DNA from: Streptomyces sp. XY006
Lineage (GTDB): Bacteria; Actinomycetota; Actinomycetes; Streptomycetales; Streptomycetaceae
Direction: 5' to 3'
DNA length: 64,000 nt
Assembly: GCF_002237655.1 (NCBI RefSeq)
Contig: NZ_NOKT01000028.1
Coordinates: forward strand, 1 to 64,000
Of this stretch, positions 1 through 9,360 are shown in pieces (within the stretch, counting starts at the first letter, position 1; every line of letters starts with the position of its first letter). The notes beneath the pieces were generated by a model. That model was given only the letters and a program-made list of their open reading frames with translations. It made no database searches and had not been told where the DNA came from. The position numbers and the translations under genes are program-made.

Positions 1-380
1 GCGCGGGGCCGGACCCCGCCGGGGCCGGGGCGCGGAGCCGGGCGCTGCGGGTCGCCGGGCCGGGGCTGCCCTGTTGCCGGGCCGGGGCAGCCGTGCTGTG
101 GGGCCGGATGGGCGGCTCCGGCAGCCGGCGTCCCACACCGCCGGCTCGCGCGCGCGCCGCGACCGCACGACACCTCCCACCGCGGCCCCCGCACCGCCGC
201 CGGACCGGACCCCCGGTGCCGCCCCACGGAGGCTCCGCCACGGCCTCCGCCGGCCCGCTCACCGACCCGCCCCCGCCATGTCCCCGGGTGACGCCCGCGG
301 TGTCCCGCGGCGGCGCCCCCACCGACCCACCCCCGCCGCGCCGTCGGGCCGTCGTGACCGGCCTTCCGGCTCCGGAGAGA
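1..380. other. GC-rich region without a recognisable gene, upstream of the AfsR-like regulator
   Basis: No convincing gene was seen. The sequence is extremely GC-rich and low in complexity, with short repeats of the type GCCGGGCCGGGGC. An open frame that runs into the regulator gene from about base 93 is almost all Pro, Arg and Ala, which fits spurious extension in GC-rich DNA. The promoter of the downstream regulator probably lies here, but no clear -10/-35 pair was picked out. Confidence 0.5.
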
Positions 381-3300
381 ATGGACCCCGTGCGCTACCG
401 CATCCTCGGCACCACGCAGGCGATCCGCACCGACGGCACGGTCGTCCCGGTCGGCGGGGCGCGGCTGCGTGCGCTGCTGACCGTGCTCGCCCTGCGGGCG
501 GGGCGTACCGTGCCCGCCGGGATGCTCGTCGACGAGGTGTGGGGCGGTGACCCGCCCGCCGACGCGGCGGGCGCGCTGCAGGCGCTGATCGGCCGGTTGC
601 GGCGGGCGCTCGGCGCGGACGCGGTCGCCTCCGCCGAGGGCGGCTACCGGCTCACGGCCGCCCCCGACGACATCGACCTGCACCGCTTCGAGCGGCTGGC
701 CGGTGAAGGGCTGCGCGCCCTGGCCGACGGCGACCCCGCCAAAGCCGCCGTACTGCTCGACGACGCCCTCGCCCTGTGGCGCGACCCCGCCCTGGCCGAC
801 CTCCCCGGCCGCACCGCCGAGGCGGCCCGCCGGGAGGCCCGGCACCTGGACGTGCTGCGCGCCCGCCACGGCGCCGCCCTCGCCCTCGGCGAGGCCGGAC
901 AGGCCCTGCCGGAACTGACCGCCCTGTGCGACAGCCGCCCCCTCGACGAACCCCTCCAGGCGCTGCGCCTGCGGGCCCTGCGCGACACCGGCCGCACCGC
1001 CGAGGCCCTCGCCGCCTACGACGACGTACGACAGCTCCTCGCCGACCGGCTGGGCACCGACCCCGGCCCGGAACTGCGCGCGCTGCACGCCGAGTTGCTG
1101 ACCGCGCCGGACGGCGACGACGGCCGGCGGACGCCCGCCGCGGGCCCGGCCGGCCGAGCGGCGGCACCCGGGACGGCCCCGACGGCCCCGGCCGCCCCCG
1201 CACGCGGCAACCTGCGCGCCCGCCTCACCTCCTTCATCGGCCGGGAGCGCGACATCGAGTCCATCCGCGGGGACCTCGCCGCGGCCCGTCTGGTCACCCT
1301 GCTCGGCCCCGGCGGCGCCGGGAAGACCCGTCTGTCGCAGGAGGCCGCCGAGACCGTGCGGCACACCATGCCCGGCGGGGTTTGGCTGGCCGAACTCGCC
1401 CCGGTCGACGACCCCGCCGCCGTCCCGGAAGCCGTGCTCACGGCCGTCGGCGCCCGCGAGACCGTCCTGTACGGCGCGGGCGCCGAGGGCATCCGGGCCG
1501 CCGTCGCCGACCGGCTCGACGACCCCGTCGAACGCCTCGCGGAGCACTGCTCCCGCCCCGGCATGCTGCTCATCCTGGACAACTGCGAGCACGTCGCCGA
1601 CGCAGCGGCCCGCCTCACCGAGGACCTGCTGGAGCGCTGCCCCGGCCTGACCGTCCTCGCCACCAGCCGTGAACCCCTGGGCGTGCCGGGGGAGTTGCTG
1701 CGCCCGGTGGAGCCGCTGCCCGAGCCGGTCGCGCTGCGGCTGTTCGCCGACCGGGGCGCGGCGGCCCGGCCCGGCTTCCGCGTCGAGGACGACCCCGAGG
1801 CCTGCGCGGAGATCTGCCGGCGCCTCGACGGCCTGCCCCTCGCCATCGAACTCGCCGCCGCCCGGCTGCGGATGCTCACCCCCCGCCAGATCGCCGACCG
1901 GCTCGACGACCGCTTCCGCCTGCTCACCTCCGGCAGCCGCACGCTCCTGCCCCGCCAGCAGACCCTCAGAGCCGTCGTCGACTGGTCCTGGGAACTGCTC
2001 GACGAGGACGAACGGGACGTCCTGCGGCGCCTTTCGGTGTTCGCCGGCGGCTGCGACCTGGCCGCCGCCGAGGCCGTGTGCGGACCGGTCGCCCTGGAGG
2101 CGCTCGGTTCGCTCGTCGACCGCTCCCTGGTCGTCGCCGCCCCGCCCGGCGACACGGCCGACGGCGAGATGCGCTACCGGCTGCTGGAGACCGTCGCCGA
2201 GTACGCCGCCGAGCGCCTGGACGAGTCCGGCCGCCGCGCCGAGGCCGAGCGGGCCCACCTGACGTACTTCCGCGAATTCGCCCGCACCACCGACCCGTTG
2301 CTGCGCGGCCCCGACCAGCTCGCCGCCATCCGCCGGCTGGAGCGGGAGTACGAGAACCTGCGCACCGCCCTGCGCCACGCCGTCGCCCTGCGCGACGAGC
2401 AGGAGGCGCTGTGCCTGGCCCTGTCCCTGGTCTGGTACTGGCAGATGCGCGACCTGCGCATCGAGGCCCGCAACTGGTGCAGCGAGGTGATGGCTCTCGG
2501 CCCGGACCCCTTCACGGAGCCCGTCCGCCGCGCCGAGCCCGTCTGGCAGCGCTGCACCGACGCCCCGCCCCCGATGACCGGGGAGGTCCTGTGGGAGGCC
2601 CGGCGGGGTGTCCACCTGGCCCATCTCGCCTGTATGGACACCGAGCTGGACGCCTGGCAGAACCCGCGCTCCCAGCAGAAGCTGAAGACCATCTCCCAGA
2701 CCTACGAGCCCGGCCTGCCGCAGACCTGCCGGCTGCCCGGGCTGCTGTGGTTCTTCGCCGTGATGCTGACCGGCGACATGGAACGGCTGCGCGTCATCAT
2801 GGACGCCTCCATCCGCACCTGCCGTCACACCCCCGGCTTCGAATGGGAGCTCGCCTCCGGGCTCCAGATGCGGGCCAACTTCCTCGCCAACCGCACCGAC
2901 TGGGCCGGTGACGCCGGGCGCGACGCCGACGAGTCGCTGGAGATCTACCGCCGCCTCGGTGACGCCTGGGGCACCGCCGAGGCCCTCTCGGCCCGCGCCG
3001 AGGCCCATGAGCGCCGGGGCCACCACGCCCTGGCCGCCGCCGACTACGAGGCGGCCATCGCGCACGCCGAGCAGCTCGGCGCCCGCGCCCAGGCGGCCGT
3101 CCTGACGGCCCGGCTCGGCGGGGCCCTGCTGGAGGCCGGAGAGGACGGAGAGGCCGAACGGGGCGAGCGGCTGCTGCGCGAGGTGATCGCCCAGCACGAG
3201 AACTCGCACAGCGAGGCCATGCCCGCCGCCCGGCTGTTCCTCGCCGGCCGGCTCGGCATGACCGGCCGCACGCCCGAGGCCCGCGACCAGCTGCGGCGGC

Positions 3301-3731
3301 TGCGCGAGGACTTCTCGATCTCCCACTTCATCGTCTTCGACGCGTTCATCCTCGGCGCCGAGGCCTGGCTGGACGTCCGGGACGGCCGGTACGAGGACTG
3401 CCTGGACCGCACCCGCAAGGCCCTGGAGCGGGCGAAGGACCCGGTGTCCGCGGCCATCGCGCCCCACATGCGGGCGGTGTTCCTGACCATCGGCGCCCAG
3501 GCCCTGTCCCTGTACGACTCCGGGCGCCACGCCGCGGACGCGGCCCGCTGCCTCGGCGCCGCCGACGCCCGGCTGCCGCCCGGCCATGTCGCCCAGCGCC
3601 AGGAGCGCGAGACCCGCGAGGAAGCGGAGCGGCAGGCCCGGACGCTGCTCGGCGACGCCGCGTACGACAGCGCCTACGCGCAGGGCGGCGGCCTCTCACT
3701 GGAGGAGGCCGCCGACCTGCTCCGGCGCTGA
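381..3731 (+). CDS. AfsR/SARP-family large transcriptional regulator (BTAD, NTPase and TPR regions)
   Basis: This 1,116-aa protein has the AfsR-like order. An OmpR-type winged helix (about residues 1-90, including LRALLTVLALRAGRTV) is followed by a bacterial transcriptional activation domain to about 250. An NB-ARC/STAND ATPase comes next, with the P-loop GPGGAGKTRLS and the LLILDNCEHV Walker B strand. The C-terminal half is helical and TPR-like. Family members bind direct repeats in promoters and activate secondary-metabolism or developmental genes, with the ATPase and TPR parts acting as a signal-sensing switch. ATG 381 was chosen because it begins the conserved MDPVRYRILG strand; the longer frame from base 93 is low-complexity. 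It is convergent with the ABC permease, only 15 bp away. The target genes cannot be named from sequence. Confidence 0.9.
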   Translation: MDPVRYRILGTTQAIRTDGTVVPVGGARLRALLTVLALRAGRTVPAGMLVDEVWGGDPPADAAGALQALIGRLRRALGADAVASAEGGYRLTAAPDDIDLHRFERLAGEGLRALADGDPAKAAVLLDDALALWRDPALADLPGRTAEAARREARHLDVLRARHGAALALGEAGQALPELTALCDSRPLDEPLQALRLRALRDTGRTAEALAAYDDVRQLLADRLGTDPGPELRALHAELLTAPDGDDGRRTPAAGPAGRAAAPGTAPTAPAAPARGNLRARLTSFIGRERDIESIRGDLAAARLVTLLGPGGAGKTRLSQEAAETVRHTMPGGVWLAELAPVDDPAAVPEAVLTAVGARETVLYGAGAEGIRAAVADRLDDPVERLAEHCSRPGMLLILDNCEHVADAAARLTEDLLERCPGLTVLATSREPLGVPGELLRPVEPLPEPVALRLFADRGAAARPGFRVEDDPEACAEICRRLDGLPLAIELAAARLRMLTPRQIADRLDDRFRLLTSGSRTLLPRQQTLRAVVDWSWELLDEDERDVLRRLSVFAGGCDLAAAEAVCGPVALEALGSLVDRSLVVAAPPGDTADGEMRYRLLETVAEYAAERLDESGRRAEAERAHLTYFREFARTTDPLLRGPDQLAAIRRLEREYENLRTALRHAVALRDEQEALCLALSLVWYWQMRDLRIEARNWCSEVMALGPDPFTEPVRRAEPVWQRCTDAPPPMTGEVLWEARRGVHLAHLACMDTELDAWQNPRSQQKLKTISQTYEPGLPQTCRLPGLLWFFAVMLTGDMERLRVIMDASIRTCRHTPGFEWELASGLQMRANFLANRTDWAGDAGRDADESLEIYRRLGDAWGTAEALSARAEAHERRGHHALAAADYEAAIAHAEQLGARAQAAVLTARLGGALLEAGEDGEAERGERLLREVIAQHENSHSEAMPAARLFLAGRLGMTGRTPEARDQLRRLREDFSISHFIVFDAFILGAEAWLDVRDGRYEDCLDRTRKALERAKDPVSAAIAPHMRAVFLTIGAQALSLYDSGRHAADAARCLGAADARLPPGHVAQRQERETREEAERQARTLLGDAAYDSAYAQGGGLSLEEAADLLRR

Positions 3732-3746
3732 ACGACCCGCTCCCGG

Positions 3747-4562
3747 TCAGTTCTTCGTGCGGAACTTGTGGATCGCGTAGGGCGCCATCACGGCCGTGAT
3801 GGCCACCGACCAGCCGAGCGTCACCCACAGGTCGTGCGCGACCGGCCCGCCGATCATCAGGCCGCGCGCGGCGTCCGCGAGCGTGGACAGCGGGTTGTAG
3901 TCGGTGAAGGCCTGGAGCCAGCCCGGCATCGACGTCGTCGGCGCGAAGATCGACGAGCCGAACTGCAGCGGGAACAGCACCAGGAAGCCCATCGCCTGCA
4001 CGGACTGCGCGTTCTTCAGGATCACGCCCAGGGTGAGGAACACCCACATGATGGACGAGGCGAACGCCGTCGACAGGGCCACCGTCGCGAACAGCCCCGG
4101 CCAGTTCGTGATCTCGAAGCCGACCGCGACGGCGACGATCATCAGCACGGCCGTCGCGAACAGCATCCGCAGCAGCTCCACCGAGATCTTCGCGAACAGC
4201 ACCGAGCCGCGCCCGATCGGCAGGGACCGGAAGCGGTCCATGACACCGGAGTTGAAGTCCTGGCTGAAGCCGGTGCCGACGCCCTGGGACAGCGTCATGC
4301 TCATCATCGCGATCATGCCGGGGATCACGTACTGCACGTAGCGGTCCTGCCCGCCGCCCAGCGCCTGCCCGATCGAGCCGCCGAAGACGAACACGAACAG
4401 CAGGGTGAAGATGACCGGCATCAGCAGCGCGTCGGCCATCGACTCCGGGTCCTTGCGGATCCACAGCAGATTGCGGCGGATCAGGGCACCGGTGTGCCGC
4501 AGATGGCCGCGCAGCGGGATGCGGGCGTCCGCCTCGACGTCGTGGACGGTGACGGCGCTCAT
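3747..4562 (-). CDS. ABC-2 type transporter permease, DrrB-like
   Basis: This 271-aa membrane protein has six predicted hydrophobic segments and the ABC-2 pattern: a cytoplasmic N-terminus with RRNLLWIRKDPESMAD, then an FGGSIGQ loop and a SPL-type motif near YNPLSTLADAARGL. DrrB-type permeases pair with a DrrA-type ATPase to export drugs or lipids from the cytoplasm. Its ATG overlaps the stop of the upstream ATPase gene by 4 nt (ATGA), so the two are translationally coupled in one operon. The substrate is unknown; its position beside an AfsR-like regulator hints at natural-product or xenobiotic efflux, but that is inference only. Confidence 0.9.
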   Translation of the reverse strand: MSAVTVHDVEADARIPLRGHLRHTGALIRRNLLWIRKDPESMADALLMPVIFTLLFVFVFGGSIGQALGGGQDRYVQYVIPGMIAMMSMTLSQGVGTGFSQDFNSGVMDRFRSLPIGRGSVLFAKISVELLRMLFATAVLMIVAVAVGFEITNWPGLFATVALSTAFASSIMWVFLTLGVILKNAQSVQAMGFLVLFPLQFGSSIFAPTTSMPGWLQAFTDYNPLSTLADAARGLMIGGPVAHDLWVTLGWSVAITAVMAPYAIHKFRTKN

Positions 4563-5578
4563 ACGGCGGCCTCCTGAAGGTCTTCGGCGGGCACGGTGTC
4601 CTGCGGGGCACTGGCGCGGTGGCCGGTGAGGGACAGGAACACCTCGTCCAGGCTGGGCAGTTCGGTGGTGAGGGAGGACAGCGTGATGCCGCGCGCGGTG
4701 ACCGCGCCGACCACGGCGGTCAGTTGCTCGTCGCTGAGGATCGGCACCAGCACGTCACCCCGGTCGGTGTCCACGGTCGTGGTGGCCAGCCCGGTGATCC
4801 CCAGCTCGTCCAGCGCGCCGGCGAGGGGCCGCAGGTGCGCCGGATCGGCCGGGCGGATCCGCAGCGCGCGGCCGCCGACCTTCGCCTTCAGCTCCTCGAT
4901 GGCGCCGCCGGCGACGACCTGGCCGCGGTCGACGACCGTCAGCTCGGTCGCGAGCTGCTCGGCCTCCTCCATGTACTGGGTGGTGAGCAGCACGGTGACC
5001 CCGTCGCCGACCATGCGCTTCACCTCGTCCCACACCTCGTTGCGGGTGCGCGGGTCGAGACCGGTGGTCGGCTCGTCGAGGAAGAGCACCGCGGGCCGCC
5101 CGATCATGGACGCGGCCAGGTCCAGCCGGCGCCGCATGCCCCCGGAGTACGTCGCCGCCGGGCGCTTGGCCGCATCGGTCAGCGAGAAGCGCTCCAGCAG
5201 CTCGTCGGCGCGGTGGCGGGCGTCCCTGCGGGGCAGGTCGAGCAGGCGCCCGATCATGTAGAGGTTCTCCCAGCCGGAGAGCTTCTCGTCCACGGAGGCG
5301 TACTGCCCCGTGAGCCCGATCACCCGACGCAGCTGCCGGGGCTGGCGCACGGCGTCGTAGCCGGCCACGGTGGCCCGGCCCGCGTCGGGCGCGAGCAGCG
5401 TGGACAGGATCCGTACCAGGGTCGTCTTCCCGGCCCCGTTCGGCCCGAGGACCCCCATGACGGTGCCCTCCCGCACATCCAGGTCGACCCCGTCCAGCGC
5501 CTTGGTCTCGCCGTAGTGCTTCACCAGCCCCCGCACGGTCACAGCGGCGCCGCCGGCGTTGTCGTCGATTCGCGTCAT
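4559..5578 (-). CDS. ABC transporter ATP-binding protein, DrrA-like
   Basis: This 339-aa ATPase has Walker A GPNGAGKTT, the signature YSGGMRRRLDLA, Walker B AVLFLDEPTTGLDP and a switch region at LTTQYMEEAEQLA. The C-terminal ~100 residues form the DrrA-type extension (DUF4162-like) that ends in LPSLDEVFLSLTGHR. It would energise export through the permease encoded immediately downstream, whose start overlaps this stop codon. ATG 5578 (MTRIDD) was chosen because it directly precedes the first ABC beta-strand. An upstream in-frame start near 5608 adds only a Gly-rich leader and cannot be excluded. The DNA upstream of the start is non-coding and repetitive. Confidence 0.92.
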   Translation of the reverse strand: MTRIDDNAGGAAVTVRGLVKHYGETKALDGVDLDVREGTVMGVLGPNGAGKTTLVRILSTLLAPDAGRATVAGYDAVRQPRQLRRVIGLTGQYASVDEKLSGWENLYMIGRLLDLPRRDARHRADELLERFSLTDAAKRPAATYSGGMRRRLDLAASMIGRPAVLFLDEPTTGLDPRTRNEVWDEVKRMVGDGVTVLLTTQYMEEAEQLATELTVVDRGQVVAGGAIEELKAKVGGRALRIRPADPAHLRPLAGALDELGITGLATTTVDTDRGDVLVPILSDEQLTAVVGAVTARGITLSSLTTELPSLDEVFLSLTGHRASAPQDTVPAEDLQEAAV

Positions 5579-6050
5579 GCCCCCGACGGTGCCACCCCCC
5601 ACCGACAAATCACCGACATCCCACCGACAACCGGTCCCGGGCGGCCTCGGCTCTCGGCGAGGGCCCGCCCCGGCCGCTGGCGAGGGTCCGTCTCGGCCGC
5701 TGGCGGGGCCCGCCCCGGCTCTTGACGAGGTCTCGTCCCGGCCCTTGGCGGCGCCCCGCCCCGGGCCCTTGGCGGCGCCCCGCCCCGGGCCCTGGCGGCG
5801 CCCGTCCGGGCCCTTCGGGACAGCTCGTCCCGGCTTCCGGCGGCGGCCCGTCCCGGCTCTCCGCGACAGCTCGTCCTGGCCCTCCGGCGAGAGCGCGTCC
5901 CCGCCCTTCGCGACCGCTCGTCCCGGCCCCCGGCGAGAGCGCCTCCCGGCCTCTGCGACGGCCGGTCGACCGGTCGCCCGGCTCGCCGGATAGGGCCCGG
6001 CAGACGCGACGGCAGCCCGTGCGGCCGGGGCCGTGGGCTGCCGTGCGCAG
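5579..6050. repeat. Degenerate GC-rich repeat region between the ABC ATPase and MFS genes
   Basis: No gene is supported here. From about 5640 to 5990 the DNA is a degenerate array of 22-27 bp units built on a CCCTTGGCGGCGCCCCGCCC core and GCTCGTCCCGGC-type variants. The clearest near-identical pair lies at about 5740-5786. Open frames through it are Pro/Arg/Gly low-complexity on both strands. It separates two minus-strand units and probably contains the promoter of the ABC operon near its left edge. Confidence 0.6.
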
Positions 6051-6125
6051 GAACCGTCAGTGGCGTACCGTCTCGGAACCGTCAGTGGCGTACCGCCTCG
6101 GAACCGTCAGTGGCGTACCGTCTCG
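6051..6125. repeat. 25-bp tandem repeat, three units, overlapping the end of the MFS gene
   Basis: Three consecutive 25-bp units start at 6051, 6076 and 6101, each beginning GAACCGTCAGTGGCGTACCG. They differ at one position (TCTCG or CCTCG at the end). The third unit contains the stop and last codons (ETVRH) of the minus-strand MFS gene, so the array looks like an expansion of the 3' end of that gene into its downstream region. Confidence 0.9.
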
Positions 6126-7324
6126 GCCTCCCGTGGGACGTGGGTCGCCACGACCCGCTCGCGGCCGGCGGCCGGGGCCCGGCGCCGGTCCACGACCGCG
6201 GCCAGCGCGGCGACGCCCAGGCCGAGGACGGCCAGCGCCGCGCCGGCCAGGGCCGGGGAGGTGACCCCGAAGCCGGCGGCCAGGGCGAGGCCGCCGATCC
6301 AGGCGCCGCCGGCGTTGGCCAGGTTGAAGGCGGCCTGGTTGGCCGAGGAGGCCAGCGAGGGCGCCGAGGAGGCCTTCTCCATGACCATCAGCTGCAGCGG
6401 GGAACCGGTGACGAAGGCCGCCATGCCGAGCAGGGTCACCGCCACGGCGGCGGTGAGCTCCGCGCGCATCAGCAGCGGGAACAGCGCCAGGACCGCCACC
6501 AGCGAGGCCAGACCGCCGAAGAGCGTGCCCCGCAGGGAGTGGTCGGCCAGGCGCCCGCCGAGCAGATTGCCCGCGGTCGCGCCGACGCCGAACAGCGCCA
6601 GCAGCACGGTCACGCTGGCGCCGGCGTACCCGGCGGCGTCCGTGAGCATCGGGGTGATGTAGCTGTAGGCCGCGAACAGGGCGCCGAAGCCCGCGACGGT
6701 CGTGCCGAGCGACAGCCAGACCGGGACGGAGCGCAGCGCGGCGAGTTCGCCGCGCAGGCCCTGGGCGGTGGCGTGCTCGTGGTCGTGCGGGATGAGGAAC
6801 GCGAGCGCGGCGATGGCCGCCAGGCCGATGGCGCTGACGCCGAGGAAGGTCGCCCGCCAGCCGAGCTGCTGGCCCATGAGCGTCGCCACGGGCACACCCA
6901 CGACGTTCGCGACCGTCAGGCCGAGGAACATCAGGGAGACCGAGCGCGCCTTGCGTTCGGGGGCGACCAGGCTCGTGGCGACGACGGCGCCGACGCCGAA
7001 GAAGGCGCCGTGCGGCAGTCCGCTCAGGAAGCGGGCCGCCAGCAGCCAGCCGTTGCCGGGCGCGAGGGCCGACAGCGCGTTGCCCGCGACGAACAGCCCC
7101 ATCAGCCCGATCAGGACCGTGCGGCGGGACATCCGGGCGGTGACCGCGGCCAGCAGCGGGGCGCCGATGACGACGCCGAGCGCGTACGCCGACACCAGGT
7201 GGCCGGCACTGGGTATCGAGATGTTCAGGTCGTCCGCGACATCGGGCAGCAGCCCCATCATCACGAACTCGGTGGTGCCGATGCCGAAGGCACCCACGGC
7301 GAGGGCGAGCAGGGCCAGGGGCAT
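6107..7324 (-). CDS. MFS transporter, AraJ/Cmx-like (drug:H+ antiporter-1 family)
   Basis: This 405-aa protein has about 12 transmembrane helices. The first helix carries TEFVMMGLLP, typical of AraJ/chloramphenicol-resistance-type exporters, and loop 2-3 carries the MFS motif around ARMSRRTVL. It would be a proton-coupled exporter of sugars or small drugs in the plasma membrane; the actual substrate is unknown. ATG 7324 was chosen because it starts the first helix and is preceded by AAAGG; a longer frame extends to 7399 but adds an atypical leader. Upstream, TCCGTAC and GTACGGA form an inverted repeat around 7353-7379, a possible operator. The C-terminal codons lie within the 25-bp tandem repeat. 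Confidence 0.88.
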   Translation of the reverse strand: MPLALLALAVGAFGIGTTEFVMMGLLPDVADDLNISIPSAGHLVSAYALGVVIGAPLLAAVTARMSRRTVLIGLMGLFVAGNALSALAPGNGWLLAARFLSGLPHGAFFGVGAVVATSLVAPERKARSVSLMFLGLTVANVVGVPVATLMGQQLGWRATFLGVSAIGLAAIAALAFLIPHDHEHATAQGLRGELAALRSVPVWLSLGTTVAGFGALFAAYSYITPMLTDAAGYAGASVTVLLALFGVGATAGNLLGGRLADHSLRGTLFGGLASLVAVLALFPLLMRAELTAAVAVTLLGMAAFVTGSPLQLMVMEKASSAPSLASSANQAAFNLANAGGAWIGGLALAAGFGVTSPALAGAALAVLGLGVAALAAVVDRRRAPAAGRERVVATHVPREAETVRH

Positions 7325-7352
7325 GAAGAACCTTTCGAGACTTGCGTGAAGA

Positions 7353-7379
7353 TCCGTACGTCGTATGTTCAAGTACGGA
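7353..7379. promoter_or_regulatory. Inverted repeat upstream of the MFS gene, possible operator
   Basis: TCCGTAC (7353-7359) and GTACGGA (7373-7379) form a 7-bp inverted repeat with a 13-nt centre, 29 bp upstream of the MFS start codon. Placement and symmetry suit a repressor operator, but no regulator gene is adjacent. Confidence 0.4.
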
Positions 7380-7460
7380 ACAAAGTCTCGCAGGCGCACT
7401 ATTCCACGAGGTGAAGCCCAGGTTGCCGGATCTCGCCGAAACTGCCCTGACCTGCGGTTT

Positions 7461-8513
7461 TCAGGAACCGCTTGTGGCGACCCTCACACGGGCGGCGACC
7501 GGCAGATGGTCGCTTCCGGTCTGCGGGAGGGTCCACGAGCTGCGCGGCTCCAGGCCCCGCACCATGATCTGGTCGATACGGGCCATCGGGAACGAGGCCG
7601 GCCAGCTGAACCCGAAGCCGCTGCCCACCGCGCCCTGCGTGGACCGCATCTGGGAGGTGACGGCGTTGAGCGCGCGGTCGTTCATCGTGCCGTTCAGATC
7701 GCCCAGCAGCACGATGTTCTTCAGCGGTTCGTGCGCGATGGCCTCGCCCAGGTAGTCGGCGCTGCGGTCGCGCTGCCGGGCCGTGAAGCCGGCCTCCATC
7801 TTCACGCGCACCGAGGGCAGATGGGCGACGTAGACCGCGACCTGCCCGGCCGGCGCGGTCACGGTGGCGCGCATCGCCCGCGTCCAGCCCATGTCGAGGT
7901 CGACGTCCCGGACGCCGCTGAGCGGGTACTTGCTCCACACGCCGACCGTGCCCTCCACCGCGTGGTAGCGGTACGTCGACGCGAGCGCCTTCTCGTACGC
8001 CGGCACCGCCGCCGGGGACAGCTCCTCCAGGGCGAGCACGTCCGCGCCGGAGGCGGCCACGTCACGGGCCGTGCCGGACGGGTCCGGGTTCTCGGCGTTG
8101 ACGTTGTGCGTGACCACCGTGAGGTCGCCGCCCGCGACGGTCTTGTCGCTCAGCTGCCCCCCGAAGAGGTTGAACCACACCACCGTCGGCGCCAGCACCG
8201 CGATCAGCGCCGTCGCCGACCTGCGCACCAGCGCCAGCACGAGCAGCACCGGCACGAACAGCCCCAGCCAGGGCAGGAACGTCTCGATGAGACTGCCCAG
8301 GTTGCCGATGGCGTTGGGGATCTGCGCGTGCAGCAGCATGATCACGGCCAGCAGCACCGCGCACCCGGCCACCACCAGGCCGCGCCGCCAGATTCTCGGA
8401 TCGCCCCGCCAGCCGCTCAGCAGCCGGTCGAACAGGCGCCGAAGCCGGGTTCCGCGGTGCTCGGGCCCCGAGCCGCCGTTGTCCGTCTCCGTCATGTACG
8501 CCTGCTGCGCCAT
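7461..8513 (-). CDS. Membrane-anchored endonuclease/exonuclease/phosphatase (EEP) family protein
   Basis: This 350-aa protein has a cytoplasmic basic N-terminus and three hydrophobic segments at about residues 45-115. A C-terminal EEP domain follows. The metal and catalytic motifs of the fold are visible: THNVN, LALEEL, a LLGDLNGTMND aspartate/asparagine pair and the terminal SDHLPV histidine. The catalytic domain follows the third membrane segment and is therefore probably outside the cell. EEP proteins hydrolyse phosphodiesters or phosphomonoesters of nucleic acids, lipids or inositol phosphates, and the substrate cannot be chosen from sequence. It is transcribed alone. Confidence 0.85.
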   Translation of the reverse strand: MAQQAYMTETDNGGSGPEHRGTRLRRLFDRLLSGWRGDPRIWRRGLVVAGCAVLLAVIMLLHAQIPNAIGNLGSLIETFLPWLGLFVPVLLVLALVRRSATALIAVLAPTVVWFNLFGGQLSDKTVAGGDLTVVTHNVNAENPDPSGTARDVAASGADVLALEELSPAAVPAYEKALASTYRYHAVEGTVGVWSKYPLSGVRDVDLDMGWTRAMRATVTAPAGQVAVYVAHLPSVRVKMEAGFTARQRDRSADYLGEAIAHEPLKNIVLLGDLNGTMNDRALNAVTSQMRSTQGAVGSGFGFSWPASFPMARIDQIMVRGLEPRSSWTLPQTGSDHLPVAARVRVATSGS

Positions 8514-8703
8514 ACCGTCGCCTCACTACCTGCCGTGCACACCATCGCCCCCGTGTCCTTACGACCCTAGGGGATGATCCGTTCCGTTCCCGCCGTCCCG
8601 CGACGGCCGTACGGGGGCGAGGACGTTCGAGCCGGTCCGGCGAGTTCCGACCACGGCCCCCGAAAGCGCGGTCTGTGACGAAACGCGCACACTGGGGCCG
8701 GGC

Positions 8704-9342
8704 TCACGCGGAACTGACGGGCCGTGAGCCCGCCGGGCGCAGGCCTTCCAGCAGTGTGTCGACGACCTGTTCGGCGAGGCCCTCGGGCAGGTCGGCGTCC
8801 GGATGCAGCACCGAGCGCACGAGCAGCGGGCCGACGAACAGGTCGCTGAGCAGCTCCAGGTCGACGTCCGTGCGCAGTTCGCCGTTCTCCTGGCCCCGGC
8901 GCAGCACCTCCAGGCCCAGGCGGCGGCGCGGTTCGACGACGATGGCGTGGTAGGCCGCCCAGATCTTCGGGCTGCTCTTCATCTGGGCGTGCACGCTGTG
9001 CAGGATCGCCGACGAGCGCTTGGCGAGTCCGCGCCGGCGCATCTGCTCCAGCAGCACCACGAGGTCGTCGCGCATGGACGTGCCCGGCAGCGGCGGGTCG
9101 GAGGGCTCGGCGGCGCGCACGACGTCGACGAAGAGCTCCTCCTTGCCGCTCCAGCGGCGGTAGATGGTGGCCTTGCCCACCCCGGCGGTCCGGGCCACGC
9201 GCTCGATCGACAGCTCCGCCAGCGGCACGCCCTCCTCCAGGAGCTTCATCACGCCCTCGATGATGGCGCGCTCGACGGCCTCGCTTCTGGGGCGGCCCCT
9301 CGGGGGGCCGTCGTGCCGGGGCTGCCGTTCGGCGAGGCTCAC
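8704..9342 (-). CDS. TetR-family transcriptional regulator
   Basis: This 212-aa protein has an N-terminal TetR helix-turn-helix (about residues 22-70, ELSIERVARTAGVGKATIYRRW) and a ligand-binding C-terminal domain of the TetR_C type. GTG 9342 was chosen because it is preceded by AAAGGA at good spacing and starts just before the conserved basic leader GRPRSEA. It lies downstream of, and on the same strand as, the DHA2 exporter gene, separated by a 30-bp tandem repeat array. The obvious target is the 29-bp palindrome in front of that exporter. Ligand-induced release of repression is the usual mechanism in this family. Confidence 0.9.
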   Translation of the reverse strand: MSLAERQPRHDGPPRGRPRSEAVERAIIEGVMKLLEEGVPLAELSIERVARTAGVGKATIYRRWSGKEELFVDVVRAAEPSDPPLPGTSMRDDLVVLLEQMRRRGLAKRSSAILHSVHAQMKSSPKIWAAYHAIVVEPRRRLGLEVLRRGQENGELRTDVDLELLSDLFVGPLLVRSVLHPDADLPEGLAEQVVDTLLEGLRPAGSRPVSSA

Positions 9343-9360
9343 GCGCTGCGTCCTTTCTGT

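Noticed and set aside
93..380. N-terminal extension of the AfsR-like protein
   Set aside because: The added 96 residues are Pro/Arg/Ala low-complexity; the conserved DNA-binding domain starts at ATG 381.
5559..6264. Overlapping plus-strand frames in the repeat region
   Set aside because: They encode repetitive Pro/Arg/Gly sequence without a ribosome-binding site, and lie in tandem-repeat DNA.
6110..7414. 434-aa plus-strand frame opposite the MFS gene
   Set aside because: It is antisense to a clear transporter gene and its composition (Gln/Gly/Arg/His-rich) is that of a shadow frame.
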